Assembly: GCA_025449115.1 (NCBI GenBank)
Contig: JAHLKC010000037.1
Coordinates: 222,379-286,378 of the forward strand
Source: Chytridium lagenaria
Lineage: Eukaryota; Chytridiomycota; Chytridiomycetes; Chytridiales; Chytridiaceae
Length of the DNA: 64,000 bases
Direction of reading: 5' to 3'
Shown one piece after another: positions 34,430 through 46,819 of this stretch (position 1 is the stretch's first letter; each line of letters starts with the position of its first letter). The notes beneath the pieces are model-generated. The model saw only the letters and a list, made by a program, of their open reading frames with translations, was not told where the DNA came from and searched no databases. Made by a program: the position numbers and the translations under genes.

Positions 34430-37411
34430 TCACTTTGAAAACATCGCACACAACTGATCCCAAATCCACAAAACCCACCCAAACATGCCACTATACTGTG
34501 GCTTATACCCGGGCACGGAAATCTTGATCCAATGTCTGGTTCCCTGATGTCCCAACAATGGCGTCAACTCTGCAATCGAATGCGAACGCGCCTTCGGATC
34601 ATATGCCCAGTATAACGTCTGCTTCTTTTTATCAAACTTCCACTCCCCATCAGACACCTTGATTTCAATTCCATTGGCATACCCGAAATGATAGTTCGGA
34701 ATAAATATCTCGGTGATACGCGAAATGGGAGGTTCGTCTTCTTCAGCTGATGTCAAGGGGGTACGTGGGGTGTCGTGGGCGATAAATTCAAGAGTGTAGG
34801 TGAGCTTGCGAAGATTGAACCTGCTGGTAAGCGGCATCCCAGCGATCTTCGCGGCATAAGGTCGAACGATCGCGTCCAACGCTCTTCCACCATCATGATG
34901 GACGTGGTTAGGATCACCCTCAATTGCGAGACCATCATCGTGGAAATAGAAATTCGTAATCTCAAAAGGTGTGGTGGGGAGTTGATCAGCGCTCGCTGCC
35001 TTAACCAAAGCAGGAGACTCCGCCACTCCGGCGAGAATCAATGGGGTGATGTCATCTTGGAGCTTAGATTTTCCGGGTTTAGCCTTTTTGTGAGGCTCAG
35101 AGACTTCGCCGTTTGCTGGACTGGCGATAAGAGAGTTGATGCTGGAGACGGAGCTGGAGCTGGAGATAGAGCGAGCTGGTTTCCGGAGAGTAGATAGAAA
35201 AGTCTTCGCCGTTCCAATAGTCTCCATGTGTGTTATCGTTCATAGGGTTATAGTTCCAAAGAGTGAAGTAGACCAAATTCGTCTTTAGTAATTAGACATT
35301 TTCTAAAGAAAAAAAAAGTGTACCTCCATGGCGCTAAGACAAGTATCCATAAAGTGCGTGTGAAGCTTATAGTCTCCTGTACCAAAAGCCTTAAAACTAT
35401 CAGAAAAGAACATTAACTCCTCTATACCCTCTTCTTGTTAATGTCCATTGGCATACCGCATTCACCAAACACAACGGGCCTAGTCCCAACATTGTCGATT
35501 CCGATCTTGACAATGCTTGAAATCTGCCCGCCATAATTCTTCATGGCTCCAGAGATACCGAAGTAAGTTGCGGCCAGAACATTTTTCGTGCCCTAAAAAT
35601 ATATCGTCAGATTTGCAACGAGCGAGGCCAAAACTGCGTACCCTAGAGAGCCCACGCACATCATGCGTGATAATACCGTCCCAAGACTGAACAAAGCTTT
35701 AGATAAATTTCAAAAATGACTCTCTTTAATACCTTTGAGAACAACGTCTTTAGGTCATACCAATGCGGCGCATACACAACATTCTGCATCGTAGCATCAA
35801 TCTCATTGAACACTGGTGGATCCTCATTAGGAATCGGTTCGAAGAACACCAGATTATCCGCCTTGACAGCTTGAATTGCTTTGATGTAATTACGAATGAA
35901 AGGCATGTAAAAATCGTTGTCAAAGTTAACTTTCCGGCCAGTTATCGGGTGCTTGGAAAAGTAGTCGGTTTTCAAAGGTACGGGCTTTCCGTCAACCATT
36001 TTCCAAACACCGTGTTCTTCCCTAAACAAGTTTAGCCTTTGCAGTGAATAAAGTAATCGTACCAAATGCATTTGCGGCCATCAATCCACGCAGAGAGTTT
36101 TTCGTCGTTGAGACGCTTCGTGCCAGCCTTTTGGGTAGGCCAAGGCCAACTCTGAACATAGAAAGGTACGTCCTAACAAGAGTTAATGACTACAGCGCAT
36201 AGAATTCACCCTACCAAGCTCACTCCACTTCCAAGGGCAAACGATTCAAGAGCTGACGGGAATGGTCCGAAATGGAGTGTTGTCAAAGGGTCAAAGTGAT
36301 GTATGGATGGTAACCCAATGTATCCAAAGTGGGGTTCGTTCATCACCTCGAACCCAATGACAGCTGGGCAATCCTTCAATCGACTTTAATCCATGGTAAA
36401 GAAAAATAAAGGTTAGAGATGAAAACATTTATAGTTCCAAATAAGCTTACGTTGCGAGGTGGGCAAATGCGTTAATAAAATGCCTTTGCAAGAAATGCTG
36501 AACGGACTCTCCTTTGTACAAGGTCTTTGGAGCAAACGTCTCTCCTCCAAAAAAGAGCGTGAACATGGTGCAACACGCCAGCTTCGCGTAATTGGTCGGC
36601 CAGTACTGATGCTTTGTAGTTGAAGGTTCGGTAACATCACTGATGTGCGCTGCACCGACTTGTCGGAACGTGGTAAGGTCCATGCCTGCTACCTCAAACG
36701 TCCATCTAGAGTCGTGAGAAATTACTATTTGCATACGCATTCTTACCCAGGCGCTCCTGATCCACCCGAATACCTACTCCACTAAGAACAAAAAATAAAT
36801 TATGAGGTCTCCTGGAACATCAATGCAGACTCACCGTATCTTGATGTGGATCTGAAAAACTGTTAGCAGGAAGCTGTAGCCAGAAACTTACCTATGAAGC
36901 ACTTTATACCGTACTTGGCCATCTTCTCCATTATCTTTATCAAATAATCAATATATTCCTCATCATAGATTCCAGGACCGCCATTTCTACACTGATCAGC
37001 TAATTTTAGCAATTCAACAAGCTTACCTAACGCTTCCCATGTACCAACAACCTCACAAAGCTGGAAGAGCTTCAATGATCTCCCAGCCAAAAAAAAAATA
37101 GGCAACTTACGTTAATCCCCATCCACGAAGTCTCTTAAAATGCTCATCTGCTTCATCCAGCCCTGAATGGTCTCCCAACGAAGGATACATCCCTGTGGTT
37201 CTTGAGGGAACCAGGGCAGACGTTGGAAGTTTTGCGTTCCCACATAGGTTTACTCCGCGCACGAGAATGATCGTCCATGATCGTCAGTGAAGAAGCGCCC
37301 CTTTGAATGGATAGTCCCGGTCCAGTCGTGGGCTCTTGCCCACTTGCCTGTTGGGTCGATGTGGTCCGCCTCTGAGGATGTGAGGAGATCAGAGGCCAGT
37401 TGAGGCTGCAT
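34430..37411 (-). CDS. Glycoside hydrolase family 5, subfamily 12-like (steryl-beta-glucosidase/endoglycoceramidase-related)
   Basis: Fungal GH5_12 enzymes hydrolyse glucosylceramide or steryl glucosides. Seen: GRFFTDDHGRSF, GVNLCGNAKLP, RGWGLTLVRLLVTWEALEH, the acid/base glutamate in GFEVMNEPHFGY (about 36333-36341), FFEPIPNEDPP, the nucleophile in VVFGECGMPMD (about 35461-35463) and FTLWNYNPMND. The C-terminal beta domain (34430-34920) reads RPYAAKIAGMP, FIPNYHFGYANGIEI and YWAYDPKARSHSIAELTP, as in the GH5 C-terminal family. A Ser-rich linker near 35150-35190 needs a one-base shift. The final helix (MFGWVLWIWDQLCAMF) is hydrophobic. The start is taken as the ATG at 37411, only 45 nt from the SURF1 stop. 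Confidence 0.85.
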
Positions 37412-37456
37412 GCTAAAGATTACGGGGGCTTTAGTAAACTTTATTACTAGGACAAT

Positions 37457-38520
37457 TCAATAACGGCCCAATCTCGGCATATTGTGATTCGGGTTTGAGA
37501 GCCGTCGTCTGTTCCACATCATGTACCCGCTGCACAGACTCAGGCCGTACCTGGTTTTAAAATATAGTCAGAAAATGGGGCTCTATCAAACGCAGTACCA
37601 TGTAAATGCATAGATGAGATGGTTGTGTTGGTGAGGTTGATGTCGGGGTTACGCGCAAGCGGTGCTCGCAGAAAGGCCCAATAATGGCGCGTTCAGCCTT
37701 GAGTCTTTTAAGTAAAGTCAGTATACAAACCATCACACTCTGTCACCGACCTGTAATCATATCCGACAAGATTGGAAGGCTTCCGGTCCATTTCGACATG
37801 CTGTCCAGATCCATGCAATACCACTCATTCTTTTCTATACATATATGTAAGTGAGACGACGACGAATCGGTTGGAGTACCAGGCGAGTTTGCAAAAAAAC
37901 GTCAGAAATTGCATTTGGCGCACGTCACGTACACTTTCCCCTTTCCGCAGGACAGTTTCTATTGTCACAACGTTTCCAACCTTTTACATTAACTTCCTGC
38001 TAACAAAAAAAAGAGCAAAAACCTCGCTTCCAGCTCTTTTCTCTCTTTCCGCAAATGCCCTTGGTATCCAGCAACATTATTTCTTCCATCCGTAGTCTCA
38101 AACGGTGTCAACACAAAATATCCCACACCAGGATTTCGCCCATATCTGCCGCTGCGCTCCTCTCGTCCTCAGCCCCACGAGCAATCTCCTTATCATACAA
38201 AAACCTCCCAGTAATCTTATCCGTCTGAACTCATCTTGCCCTCTTTTAATGACGTTAGCTCTGGACCTGACAATTTCCATTTCTCACTTTAACCCATCGT
38301 CCAACGATATCGGATCGGCAGCCATCATAATCTTTGCATTTTCAATAAGGTCGAGCTTCCATTGCAGCCGATAGACCTGCCAACTTCCAAGTCCGAATGT
38401 GACGATCGGGAATGCCCACAGCCATGCTCCCTTACTGTCGCTGGTCGCAGTGGACGAGGACGCTACATGCCTGCGGAACGCTGGTATGGGTCGTGCAAAG
38501 TGTTTGAAGAAACGAAACAT
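37457..38520 (-). CDS. SURF1: SURF1, cytochrome c oxidase assembly factor
   Basis: SURF1 is a mitochondrial inner-membrane protein needed for cytochrome c oxidase assembly. The first exon (ATG 38520) has a basic leader, then WAFPIVTFGLGSWQVYRLQWK, the first membrane helix with the family GxWQVxRxxWK motif. Later parts show DEFRRIRLLGGF, VGYFVLTPFETTDGR, VVTIETVLRKGES, KNEWYCMDLDSMSKWTGS and, across an intron, YAFTWYGLSLCSGYMMW, the second membrane helix. The middle of the gene needs several one-base frame changes (around 38160, 38060, 37900 and 37630). The match at both ends and their order make the identity clear. The KAT14 stop is only 12 nt upstream of the ATG. Confidence 0.82.
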
Positions 38521-38532
38521 TTTTTGGGCCTT

Positions 38533-41214
38533 TTATCTGCGCAAACGGACAAAGAAGGCGTTTTTGCATTCCTTCGAGTCGCAAGGCAGGTATTTATTGT
38601 AGAAATTGACAATGAATTCTTCAGCTTGAAGCCGAATTCTTGGTATAATATCTGCGAATTATTGTTAGATGCGGTAAAGCTTTCTGGGAATATTTACCAT
38701 TGCCGGTTGTTGGCGGACACATGCAACGTGATATCTCTATCTGGAACCGCCTCCAGGAAAGTTAGTTTTTTTAATTCCATTGTATATCACATACCTTTAT
38801 CAAAAAATAAAGCATAAATCTGATTAAAAAGAATAAGTGAACCTAAAATAACGGCATCATTTACCTCGCAATACCTGCATGCCTCCACCCTGGCTTCACC
38901 ATAATGTACGAAATATAGCCCTCTGGAGTCACCAAACCCACACCCTATCACAAGACGTTTATACAGCACCACCACCGTATTTTCAGGGTAATCTAAGCAC
39001 TCCGACACTAAACTTTGCTTAAAATTCACCTGCCAACGAAAAACTAACTCACCATCTATTCCTGGCCAAAACTGGACAGATAACGATGCATTGACTTCTT
39101 GAATATGTAGCTTACTCAAGTATACGTAGTCTAGTGGAGACGAACACGAGGTGTGATTGATGTTTTCGAGTGTGAGTTTTTGGGTGGACTTGAGGTATAG
39201 TCTCTCCATATATAAGGCATAAGGAGGTCACCAGAAAGCGGAGATCGCGTAGGATAAGGTGTCGTTAATGTCTTCGCTGAGAACGGATCACCATAGATCT
39301 GTCTCTCAAGCGAATACTGGAAAGGAACTTTATCCACCTGGTTTCTCCTTACAATCTAGATTTTTAGATTACCCTGATGTAATCGGCCTACCTGTATCGG
39401 TTGAATATGCATCTCTCCGCGTCATTCCTCGGAGTCGGGTCGGTCGGGGTGGCTTTTCCTTCTACCGTAAGGGCATACGGCGGATCTTTGATTGTATTGC
39501 TCATCGAACTGGTCTGAGATCCGTATCGCCAAAAGTATCTGTTCATATATTCGTCAATATCGAATATGGGGAAGCCCAAGATGTTTTTTTTGTCTCCACA
39601 CAATCAATTTTCTTCGAAACCGCGCGCCAGCGGGGGGAAGGTTTGGATGACGTTCAAGTTCTTCAAAAGTTGAAAGACGTGTTCTTCGGTTATTTTACTT
39701 TTCATTGCAGTCGTTGACCTTTCGTCCGGCTCGTCCTGTCATTATCTGATAGTGATGCCGAAGTTGATGTCGATGTCGATACAGATGCTGCCGACCCGTC
39801 GATCTTGGCCAACAGCCTTACAATGCCTTTTGCCACTTTCTCTTCAACTTGCGTTTAAAGGTGGCGTTTTATCATTTCTAGAAAAATAAGTAGAGACCCA
39901 TTCGCTCAGCCTTACTCTGTAAACGAGTCTTTTGGATATCTGCCACTTGCGTATCAGGCACTTTCCGTTCTGGTGGTGGCTCGAAAGCTCTCCGCTTGTG
40001 ATTCCAAGGCACTGTCCTCGAAGCCATCGGCGGTACGTATCATTCACTTCCACATCATCCTCGTTGAAAGCTTTCGCCACCTTCTTTACAGTAGACGACT
40101 TTTTTGGCATAACGGGCTCCGCCTTTACCGCAGGCATGCTGACTCTGTGAAATAATAATTTATAAATCCATTGTACTATAAAGCAAGGAAAAGCAAGGAA
40201 AATGGAGTCATACATCAGAGTCGTTCTCCTCATCTTCTGATCCCACCCTCTTATCTTCTTCGATGATGGATCCTACATAATCATCAGTCAACTTTACTTT
40301 GACTTTCACAAAACCTTTGTCGGTGCTTGAGAACGCTTCTTCGTATCCGACTTCTTGTTCCCTGCCGCTTGAGTATTGGGCGGCGGTGGAGGTGAATTAT
40401 CTATAAGCGCCCACCATCCTTAAAACTAAATCAACAAAAGAAAAGGCATTGCATTACAATACCAGGCACTTTGAACAGTTCTGATCCGGATTGAAATATT
40501 TTTGGGTGTGTCGAAAGAGAACTAGCTACTGTATTGTACCAAGTAGGTGTTCCTAAAACGTGAATTAGAAATGTGAAATAAATGAACCCCTTAACTTATT
40601 CTTCCTGGAAGTAAATACTCCATTTTTCATCGATTAATGAGCATATATCCTCTCTCCATCGAAAATAGCCTGTATCCCGTTTTCCTATTGCCCCGAGATG
40701 GTAAATGACAAGATGAACGAGAGTAACCCTTGACGCGGTTATCGTCAGCGCATTAAACTAATAGGATGATGTAAGTTCTGAATCCTCTCACCATTTAAGA
40801 GTATGCCTAAAATATGTCTGTTCCCCATTCCCACATACTGAACATTGGAAGTCATAAAACGTGTCTCCGTGCATCAATGGATCCGGTAAGCAGTTTGCAC
40901 ATTCTAAAGAGTGTCAAGAAATAATTCATCTCCTATTATTCAGCTAATACCTGAATGGAAGTATTGCATGCACGATCGGCATCTTAACATGGGCTCATCG
41001 CTAAACAAAATAGCGTCAAAAGACTAAATGATCATGGATAATCCAATCTACCCCACCTCGGTGATGGAAGTTCCCCACAGTAGCAATACAATCCTTGCTC
41101 GTTCTCCGTTTCAGATATCCAGATGAGTGCGGATAACTTATGGAAAGGAGTTAGCAACATTGAGGATTGAAGGGTCTTTACATCGTAGGGGAGGGTGGAC
41201 ATGCGCTGTGACAA
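38533..41214 (-). CDS. KAT14/CSRP2BP-like histone acetyltransferase with N-terminal zinc finger
   Basis: KAT14 is a GNAT acetyltransferase and a core subunit of the ATAC complex in animals. The C-terminal GNAT domain is spread over several exons: FWPGIDVSECLDYPENTVVV, LYKRLVIGCGF, VTPEGYISYIMVKPGWRHAG (acetyl-CoA-binding motif A), DITLHVSANN, ILYQEFGFKAEEFIVNFYNK and YLPCDSKECKNAFFVRLRR ending at 38533. Upstream is YIWRDYTSSPPK. The N-terminal part has a Cys-rich zinc finger (YCYCGELP, LRCRSCMQYFHSG, ECANCLPDP, CSVCGNG) and a winged-helix-like segment ending YFRWREDICSLID. The linker (39720-40450) is basic and Ser-rich. Several frame changes make the linker uncertain. The start at 41214 is the first Met of the zinc-finger frame. 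Confidence 0.78.
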
Positions 41215-41331
41215 TTTCTTTCAAAGCAAACTTCTGTAAACGTCAGGAAATGGACAGAGCCCGTAGTATTCTTTATTAGATCTCTTCACCCTGTCTCGTA
41301 ATGCCATCATCCCCTCTCCCCCTCACCTTTT

Positions 41332-42650
41332 CTACATCTTTCTCAAAACTCCCGTTGCAACAGTAATATTCTTTCTCTCCAACGCCGAGATCGGTACCAC
41401 AGGCGTCACTTCCCCAACGGCTTCCACCAACCTCCCCAAATTCTCCTTCACTCTTCCTCCCAAGTCTGCCTTATTCGCAATAACCATCGCAGGCTTCCCA
41501 CAGAGTGCCGAATTATACGCCTCAAGTTCATTCCTCAGCGTCACATAATCTCTTGCAGGGTCCTTCCCCGACACGTCTATCACAAAGACAAGCACATGGG
41601 ACCGTTCAACGTGCCGGAGGAACGTGTGACCGAGACCAACATTCATATGTGCGCCTTCAATGAGCCCAGGGATGTCAGCGACAGTCATGGTGTAAAAATC
41701 GGGGAAATCGATCGTGCCTATGTAAGGGTTGAGGGTGGTGAATGGGTATGGTGCGATTTTGGGGTGTGCGTTAGATATAGCTGATAGGAGAGTTGATTTT
41801 CCCGCGTTGGGTAAGCCCACAAGTCCAGCGTCAGCGATACTTTTAAGTTCGAGTTCAAGCCATATGGTCTTTGACGGTTCTCCTTTACCAGCTACAGGGG
41901 GTCCCTTGATGTCATTTGTTGCGAAATGAGGGTTCCCAACACCACCTCTGCCACCACGTATTAACAAATGCCGTTCTCCGTCTTTCGTAAGATCCATACA
42001 AACCGGCGGAGACGGTGGTGTAGGTGGTGGAATCCGATCTTTCAAGAACGACATTCGATCTTCATGCGGGACGTAACCCGTCCGAAACTTGAAGTGCTTC
42101 CTTATCAAATCTAACCGGTCCATCGCCGCTGTTTCCTCGTCCACTTCGTCTTTCAAGTCTTTCAAAATTTCGCTGTCCACCCCTTGATCCTTTAATGCAG
42201 CAAGTCTCAACGCAAGTGCCTGCGGAGAATCTACTTGTCGAATACACGTCCCAACCGGTAAAACAATCTCCACAGCTTTGCCATCCGCTCCATGCATTTG
42301 CTTAGCACCGCCTTGGCCACCATCTGGTGCTCTATATGAATTCAGCACCCCACCAAGAGATGTCACTTCTTTTGATGCCTTGACGTATAAGTTTCCTCCC
42401 TTCCCTCCATTACCACCACAAGGTGGACCCATCGGGTTTCGGGTAGACTTCCAGAAATGTATGCCTCCGTCACCACCAGCCCCAGATGAAACCTTGATCC
42501 ATTTCAAATCGACGAACCCAGAATCGTAAGTCTAAACAAAAGAGTTAAATGGTTGAGGTAATGGTTTAAATGCATACTCTTCCAATGAGTTTCTTTGGAT
42601 ACGGTGTTCTTTCAAAGTTGGGTTGCTGCTTATATCCCCGCCGCTGAACC
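41332..42650 (-). CDS. MTG2: Mitochondrial Obg-family GTPase
   Basis: Obg GTPases bind the large ribosomal subunit during assembly; MTG2 is the mitochondrial form. Two exons: 42650 to about 42578 (MVQRRGYKQQPNFERTPYPK), then one long exon. The Gly-rich Obg fold is clear (SSGAGGDGGIHFWKSTR, PCGGNGGKGGNLYVKA). The G domain shows G1 GLPNAGKSTLL, G2 PFTTLNP, G3 DIPGLIEGAH, G4 NKAD and G5 SALER. About 70 residues are inserted in the Obg domain (from about 42230 to 42020), including a Pro-rich loop. The first exon is short and basic, consistent with a mitochondrial leader. The UBXN4 gene is divergent, 108 nt away. Confidence 0.92.
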
Positions 42651-42758
42651 ATCTGACAGGCATCGTCATGGCGCAGCAGCACACTCAATCTCTTGACGAT
42701 CCTCAACAGCTCTCTTCGTTTCTCAACCAGCATTTCCCGACAAGTTCAATTCATCAGT

Positions 42759-44091
42759 ATGGTGTTCTATCAAGGTTCCATCTCCGAGGCCCATTGCGAA
42801 TCTCGGCTCCAAGCTTCTCTCGTCTTTATTGCAGGTACTCTGCCCATCACATCTACCTACTCTAATGTTTGAAGATTCATCTGCCGATACCGATTCTTTC
42901 ACGGCACTCCTTACCGAACCAGAGGTGGCATCTTACCTATCACTTCACGCCATCACCATCAAGCTCGTCCGCGGTACTGTCGACGAAACCAACTTTGCGC
43001 AGATATATCCGATCTTCATAGCACCCTCCATTTACGTTATCAAATCTGGTGTTTGTGTTGACGTTATCTTCAAATCTGGAGACGGTATACCTGCAGCAAC
43101 GGAATTGTTGAACAGAGTAGTGCGGTTTGTGGAGAACCAGGAGAACCAGGAGCAGGTGCATGCCAATGCATCTTCTTCTGAACAATCTACAGCGCAAAGC
43201 GCTACTGCGAATGCGTCCCACGCTCCTCTCGCCACGTCCGCAGCCACCGTTGCACCAGCTGCCGTACCTCCTACTCCTCAATCGCCTGCACCGCAATCCC
43301 AAATTCCATCACCTGCGCGTGAACCTCAGACCTCTAGCCGGCCAGAAACTACTAAACCGCCGAAAAAGTCTGAGAGTAAACCTCTCTCTAAACCCACGCC
43401 AACGCCAGAAGAACCCAAAAGGGTGAAGATTAACATCCGCAAGTTAAGTGACATTCCGAAACCTGCGCCAGTGAAGAAATCGGAGACTGTTTCAAAAGTC
43501 GAACCTGTAAAGTACGTTGCTCCTAAGCCTTCGTCGCCTCCCACGGAAACCGCCATCGCAATTCGACTCCCTGATGGGTCGACTCTTCGTGAAAGATTCA
43601 AAGTTGGAGATACGTTGAGCGATGTCAGAGCTTTCGTCGAAAAGGTATCCATATTTTTAAAGCTTGACATATTGATGTTTTGGTAGCAACAACCCCTGAA
43701 AGCCTTTGACATATGCCAAACTTATCCATTCCGCGAATACTCTACCTCAGACGAACAACTCACCCTGAAAGGTTCGAAGTGGTATTACTTTATTTTCTAA
43801 TGTATTTTAGATCTTGACCTTGTCCCTTCAACCTCCCTTGTTATCCGTCCTCGTCAGTCCTTCACGTCTTACCCCACTACATCTATATTCGACACCTTTC
43901 TCCTCCCGTTTACCATGTTGTACGGATTATTGATGGCGTTGTTTGCAAAGATGAGCGCTGGTCAGATTGAGGAGCCTAAGAAAGAGTCACCTAGGAAAGA
44001 AACTTCGAGGTTCAAGACATTGTCTGATGTGGATGGGGATGGGGAGGATGAGAAGAAGACGTACAACGGCAATTCCACGAACCAGCTTTGA
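42759..44091 (+). CDS. UBX-domain ER membrane protein, UBXN4/erasin-like
   Basis: UBXN4 recruits p97/Cdc48 to the ER membrane for ERAD. The start is taken at 42759 (MVFYQGSISEAHCESRLQ) because family members begin M-x-W/F-x-Q-G. An upstream ATG (42669) opens a different frame. A 40-nt GT-AG intron (about 42836-42875) joins LVFIA to DSSADTDSF. A thioredoxin-like region follows (FAQIYPIFIAPSIYVI), then a long Pro/Ser/Lys-rich linker, the UBX domain (AIAIRLPDGSTLRERFKV to VIRPRQSF), a hydrophobic segment (FLLPFTMLYGLLMALFAK) and a charged tail. Two further introns lie in the UBX region (about 43642-43686 and 43770-43811). Domain order equals UBXN4. Confidence 0.85.
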
Positions 44092-44378
44092 ATATAGCGA
44101 GACGTGTTTTCAATAGCTGTTCTATGCATGAAACCAAATACTTTGAACTTTCATGACTTGCATTTTAAATTGCTAGCCTAGTAATAATTGCTATATTCAC
44201 ATTAAATATAAATTCTGCTTCAATGATCCAATTGGTATTAAATCTTTACGTTAGCTCCGCCTTTCACCTTATAATCAATTGGGTGCTGTCCACTGGTTCG
44301 CATCATCTTTATGCAGTGTGGCATGAGGATTCAAGCAAACACTGTACTGATTTTTTTCGAACGACAATCCAAGATTCC

Positions 44379-46819
44379 ATGATGGGCACAATGTCCTCTG
44401 GCCTCCCCATGCTTCGCACTTCCTCCTCTCACAACCTCTCCCCCCCATCCTTCACCACAACTCCAAACCTACCCCCAACGCCCTCCCCCGAAGTCCGAGT
44501 CCCTCTCTTCACACCCGCCATCGAAATCCGTCGTCGCTACCAAGAAATAGGCACATCTGAAGACGACGACAGGAACCGCCGCATCTCTCATTGTAATTCG
44601 ATTAAAAGGATATGTAAACGGATGGGATTGTAAGTTTACTGATGCGTGGGAATGGTCTGACTGTTGGGGGTAGTCCACATAATACGTATTCATGCGCTTT
44701 ACAACTTTATCATCGCTATAATACCCAACACCCCAAGCATGGTTTGGATCAAATGGTAAGAGAGCCTCCCATCATTCCTAGACTCACATCAGAAAGGACT
44801 TGAATGCGACATGTATTTTCCTGGCCTGCAAAATCGAAGAAACGATAAAGAAAGCAAGGGATATCATTCAATGCTTGCACCTCACGTTTTATAATGAAAC
44901 GCTGAAAGATGATAGTCCGGTATGTTTTGTTGGTTTTTTTTTTCGAAAATCACGTTTGCTGAGAAGGGCGGGTTTTTAGATATTGGAGGAACGCAAACGG
45001 AGTATGATTCATATGAGAAATTGATCCTTGAGACGATTTGTTTTGATTTTCATCAGATTGTGCATGCGCAGCCTCTTGCGGTCAAGTTCTTGAAGATGAT
45101 GGAGGGTGAGCTTCCTTTCCTTTTTTAATCTTTTGTGCATGCGGGTGAGGTTGGTAAAAACTGAATTTTGGTTTTTGGCTCATAGGAAGTAAGGAACTTG
45201 GTAACAAAGCTTGGGCCATTGCCGAAGAAAGGTTTGTTTTACATGATAGACGATCATCTAAATGATACTCAGTTACAAAACAACACTTTGCGTTCAATAT
45301 CCTGCTCACGAAATTGCGGTGGCAGGCGCATATCTTGCATCGCGGCTACTTGAATCCACAACTTTTGGCCCAAGTATCTAGATCGAGCATGGCTTGAAGA
45401 TGTTTTCATGCTCTCTGGAGGATGTTTTAGGTAAAAAGAAACAATTCATTGCAGTAATTGACATTTTGCGGTAGATATTTGTACACAGATTATAAATCAT
45501 TACAAGCAGACAGTGGTTAATGATCATCCGGATTTGCCTGGTCTTGTCAAATTGCTTGGTGATATGCGGAAACCTGAGATTAAGCGCCCGTGCCTCTCAG
45601 GTGTCTATTAAATCGAACGACAAACCGAGAGGTATGGTCTACTTTTCTATTCTCGCTTATCTCACAACATTAAAGAAAACATGTGGGGTCCGCCGCCCCG
45701 CGAAACGTCTGCGCGAAGATGAAGCGCCCGGCGTCACTCCAAGTCGATCGGCAGGTGGAAGCCCTTACTCCGGCAGTGCACCCCTCCCACCCCCAAAACG
45801 TCCCGCACTGAGTGGTAAATACGAGTCTCCGCGCATGGGTCCAAGACAAGTCGAATCTTCTACAAGTGGCCCTCCCGGAACCTCGTACCCATGCCACCTC
45901 CTCCAGGTGGTAAAATGAGTCTCCGCGCATGGGTCCACGACCAGTCGAATCTTCTGCAAGTGGCCCTCCGGACCTCGTTCCCATTCCACCTCCTCCAGGT
46001 GGTAAATACGAGTCTCCGCGCATGGTCCACGACAAGTTGAATCTTCTGCAAGTGGCCCTCCCGGAACCTCTGTACCCATGCCACCTCCTCCAGGTTTACC
46101 TTTAACTCCTGCCCCGCCTCTACCACCGCCAATGAGGAAGCCACCGACGCCATTCACTCCAGTCCGCATCATCCTGTGACCAAGTTTTCGATTCCGCCAC
46201 CGCCACCGCCTGTGAGTTCGGTTAGCAGTCTTTTTGAGAAAGAATTTAAAGAGAAGGAGTTGGAGCTGAAGAAGAAGGAGGAGAGGTTGAAGTTTGAACG
46301 TGAAAAGAAGGAGAAGGAGGATAAAGAGCGGGAGGAGAGGAACGGGAGCGTGTTAAAGAAAGAGAGAGGAGGGATAGGGAGGCACATGAGAGGGAATTAG
46401 AACGGGAAAAGAAAAGGATCTTTTGCGGAGGAGGGAGCTTGAACGTGAGCGCGAGAGAGATCGTGATGAAGAGAAGGGTAGGGACAGAGAGAGACTTCGT
46501 AATAGGAGTCGTGATAGGAGCCGTGACAGGAGGGACAGGAGCCGTGACAGAAAGTCGTGACAGGAAGTCGTGACAGGAGTCGTGACAGGAGTCGTGACAG
46601 GAGCCGTGACAGGAGCCGTGATAGGAGTCGCGATCGGAGTCGTGACGAAGTCGTGATAAGAGTCGCAATCGTGATGACCGGGATAGTTATGGTCGACAGA
46701 GGGATAGAGATAGTGATAGGAGTGATAGAAGGGAACGTGATCATGGGAGGCGAGAAGATTATTATCGACCTGACAATCGTGATGGCCGTCGTGACCGTGA
46801 GCGTGATCGCAGGAGATGA
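44379..46819 (+). CDS. Cyclin K-like transcription cyclin with Pro-rich repeats and RS tail
   Basis: Cyclin K-type proteins activate CDK12/CDK9-like kinases (yeast Ctk1/Bur1) that phosphorylate RNA polymerase II. The two cyclin boxes are split over short exons: EIRRRYQEIG, NSIKRICKRMGLP, YNTQHPKHGLDQM, YFLACKIEETIKKARDIIQC, YDSYEKLILETICFDFHQI, NKAWAIAEES, VQYPAHEIAVAGAYLASRLL and WLEDVFMLSGGC. After about 45560 the protein becomes low complexity: a Pro-rich segment with three copies of a repeat of about 31 residues (45813-46094), a Lys/Glu-rich helix (46220-46480) and an Arg/Ser/Asp tail with about eight SRDR units (46500-46680), ending RDRRR at 46819. Frame shifts are frequent in the repeat regions. 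Confidence 0.8.
45813..46094 (+). repeat. three tandem copies of a 93-nt coding repeat
   Basis: Copies start at about 45813, 45909 and 46000. Each reads GTAAATACGAGTCTCCGCGC onward to CCACCTCCTCCAGGT and encodes GKYESPRMGPRQVESS, then SGPPGTS and a PMPPPPG end. The copies differ by single bases, and copies 2 and 3 lack one or two bases in short G or C runs relative to copy 1. Confidence 0.85.

Noticed and set aside
45813..46094. Tandem repeats considered as a CRISPR array
   Set aside because: Direct tandem copies with no spacers, inside a coding sequence, in a eukaryote.
45670..46172. Overlapping minus-strand Gly-rich ORFs with repeats
   Set aside because: They mirror the three 93-nt cyclin repeats on the plus strand.
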